Assembly (NCBI RefSeq): GCF_001591565.1
Contig: NZ_BCVD01000029.1
Coordinates: 1-34,630, forward strand
Source: Priestia flexa NBRC 15715
GTDB lineage: Bacteria > Bacillota > Bacilli > Bacillales > Bacillaceae_H
Direction: 5' to 3'
DNA: 34,630 nt
The notes beneath the pieces were generated by a model. It ran no database searches. It was not told the origin of the DNA and saw only the letters and a list, made by a program, of their open reading frames with translations. Each line of letters begins with the position of its first letter. The stretch's first letter is position 1. The translations under genes were made by a program, and so were the position numbers. Below are positions 33,793 to 34,630 of this stretch, piece by piece.

Positions 33793-34503
33793 ATGTCACA
33801 ACACACCATTTTGTATGCGTTTATCGTTCTTGCCATTATTTTAACAAGAGGCATTCCGTTAGCAGGCCGGCAAATGCACGGCCTTAACCAAGGTCTCACA
33901 CACATAGGGCGCTATTTTTCTAATTTAAATACGCTTTTGCACGAGGATGGTCATGCCCTTATGGGGCTGATTTTCGGAAAAGGTGTAAAGCGAATCGAGC
34001 TATACACAAACACAGAAGGAGTAGCCATTACGTCGACCTATGCTGGTGCTCGCGGCTGGCTTCCTCGCGTTATTATTGCACTAGCCGGTTATCCTTTTAG
34101 TTCGGCCATGACGTATTTATTCTTTTATCTGCTTATACAACATCGCTACGACTTACTGTTTTATGGATTAGGGGGCATTTTATTATTCAATCTTCTTTTC
34201 TTAGTAAGAAATCGCTACGGAGTACTTTGGCTTGCGTCCATCCTTGTTATTTTAGGAGGGATTTACTACCTAAATTCCCCCGCTCTCGTTATGTATAGTA
34301 TGATGTTTGTTGGAGCCATTTTGTTGGTTGAGTCTGTTTTATCAGCAGCTGTTATTTTTGTATTAAGCGTCAAGCAACCTTATCATGCCGGTGATGCAAC
34401 CAGCTTAAAAGAGCTTACGATGATTTCAAGTCGCATTTGGGGACTTTTGTTTTTCGCTCAAGCTTTATACATCGCTTATTTAAGTATTACACTACTACAC
34501 TAG
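33793..34503 (+). CDS. M50B-like membrane metalloprotease
   Basis: The 236-aa membrane protein has about six helices and a zinc-protease motif HEDGH (50-54) at the start of a hydrophobic segment (LLHEDGHALMGLIFG), as in the peptidase M50B-like family related to site-2 proteases. A second zinc ligand of the NxxPG type is not evident; ALAGYPFSSA (about 96-105) resembles the M50B conserved GYP segment. AAAGGA lies 10 bp before the ATG. A possible promoter is TTGCTC (33722) with TAAAGT (33746). It is monocistronic and ends at the second copy of the dispersed repeat. Substrate unknown. Confidence 0.85.
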   Translation: MSQHTILYAFIVLAIILTRGIPLAGRQMHGLNQGLTHIGRYFSNLNTLLHEDGHALMGLIFGKGVKRIELYTNTEGVAITSTYAGARGWLPRVIIALAGYPFSSAMTYLFFYLLIQHRYDLLFYGLGGILLFNLLFLVRNRYGVLWLASILVILGGIYYLNSPALVMYSMMFVGAILLVESVLSAAVIFVLSVKQPYHAGDATSLKELTMISSRIWGLLFFAQALYIAYLSITLLH

Positions 34504-34592
34504 AAAGGCTGGGGCATAAGTAATTCAGCTCATGATAAACCTGAACAATTGAGAGTTCCTCACTTTTAATGGTTCAGGTTTTTTGCTGATTG
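34504..34592 (+). repeat. Dispersed repeat element with terminator hairpin, copy 2
   Basis: Directly after the stop codon of the M50B-like gene it reads GGCTGGGGCATAAGTA, then TTCAGCTCATGAT, then a hairpin with arms AACCTGAAC / GTTCAGGTT (9 bp, 25-nt loop), then TTTTTTGCTGATT. It matches copy 1 at 15006-15094 in order, spacing and flanks, while the stem bases differ in a paired fashion. Confidence 0.82.
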
Positions 34593-34630
34593 CGAAAATG
34601 ATTTCATAAACAGAGTAGAATGGAACGTAG

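Overview
The window looks like chromosome of a low-GC, spore-forming Bacillaceae, most like Priestia (Bacillus) megaterium or a close relative. The grounds are strong AGGAGG-type ribosome binding sites, sigma-A promoters, a PerR-boxed katA, a YjcZ-type sporulation peptide, an EsxA/YukE-like WXG100 protein, an InhA-type protease and a complete myo-inositol (iol) pathway. The species is an inference. No tRNA, rRNA, CRISPR array, phage or insertion sequence was seen.

Layout. 1-2900: orphan esxA, katA with a perfect PerR box, a 40-aa zinc-ribbon microprotein and a yjcZ-like gene on the other strand. 2900-7660: the most unusual part. A nucleoside hydrolase has a leader with a purine-riboswitch fold, an altered ligand pocket and a built-in terminator. 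A membrane diguanylate cyclase comes next. Divergent from it, a c-di-GMP-I (GEMM) riboswitch precedes a 43-aa SinI-like antirepressor. Then come a small membrane protein with an L7/L12-like C-terminal domain and a second FtsZ that lacks the C-terminal tail. 7658-15622: a PAS-GGDEF-EAL protein, a GntR/ABC-2 transporter operon with a perfect operator palindrome, a secreted M6 metalloprotease and a YtxH-like protein.

15730-30464: inositol/sugar catabolism. One minus-strand operon reads iolG-iolC-iolA-iolD-iolE-iolB. Divergent from it is an MFS polyol permease. A second minus-strand operon reads ABC ATPase, permease, binding lipoprotein, LacI regulator and a second Gfo/Idh dehydrogenase. Near-identical AAGCGCTT-centred palindromes sit just downstream of the -10 of all three main promoters and at internal gaps, so the LacI protein probably controls the whole region, perhaps together with CcpA. 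30680-34630: a small protein whose reading frame runs through two strong hairpins, a membrane protein coupled to a stand-alone EAL phosphodiesterase, an amidase and an M50B-like membrane protease.

How it fits together. Three c-di-GMP enzymes and one c-di-GMP riboswitch lie in one window, and the riboswitch controls a SinI-type matrix regulator; this suggests a direct route from c-di-GMP to biofilm switching. The variant purine-type riboswitch appears to be ligand-ON by antitermination and would induce a nucleoside-cleaving enzyme. A dispersed element (GGYTGGGRCATAAGTA plus a covarying hairpin) lies directly after the stop codons of two unrelated genes. All calls come from reading the sequence without database searches.
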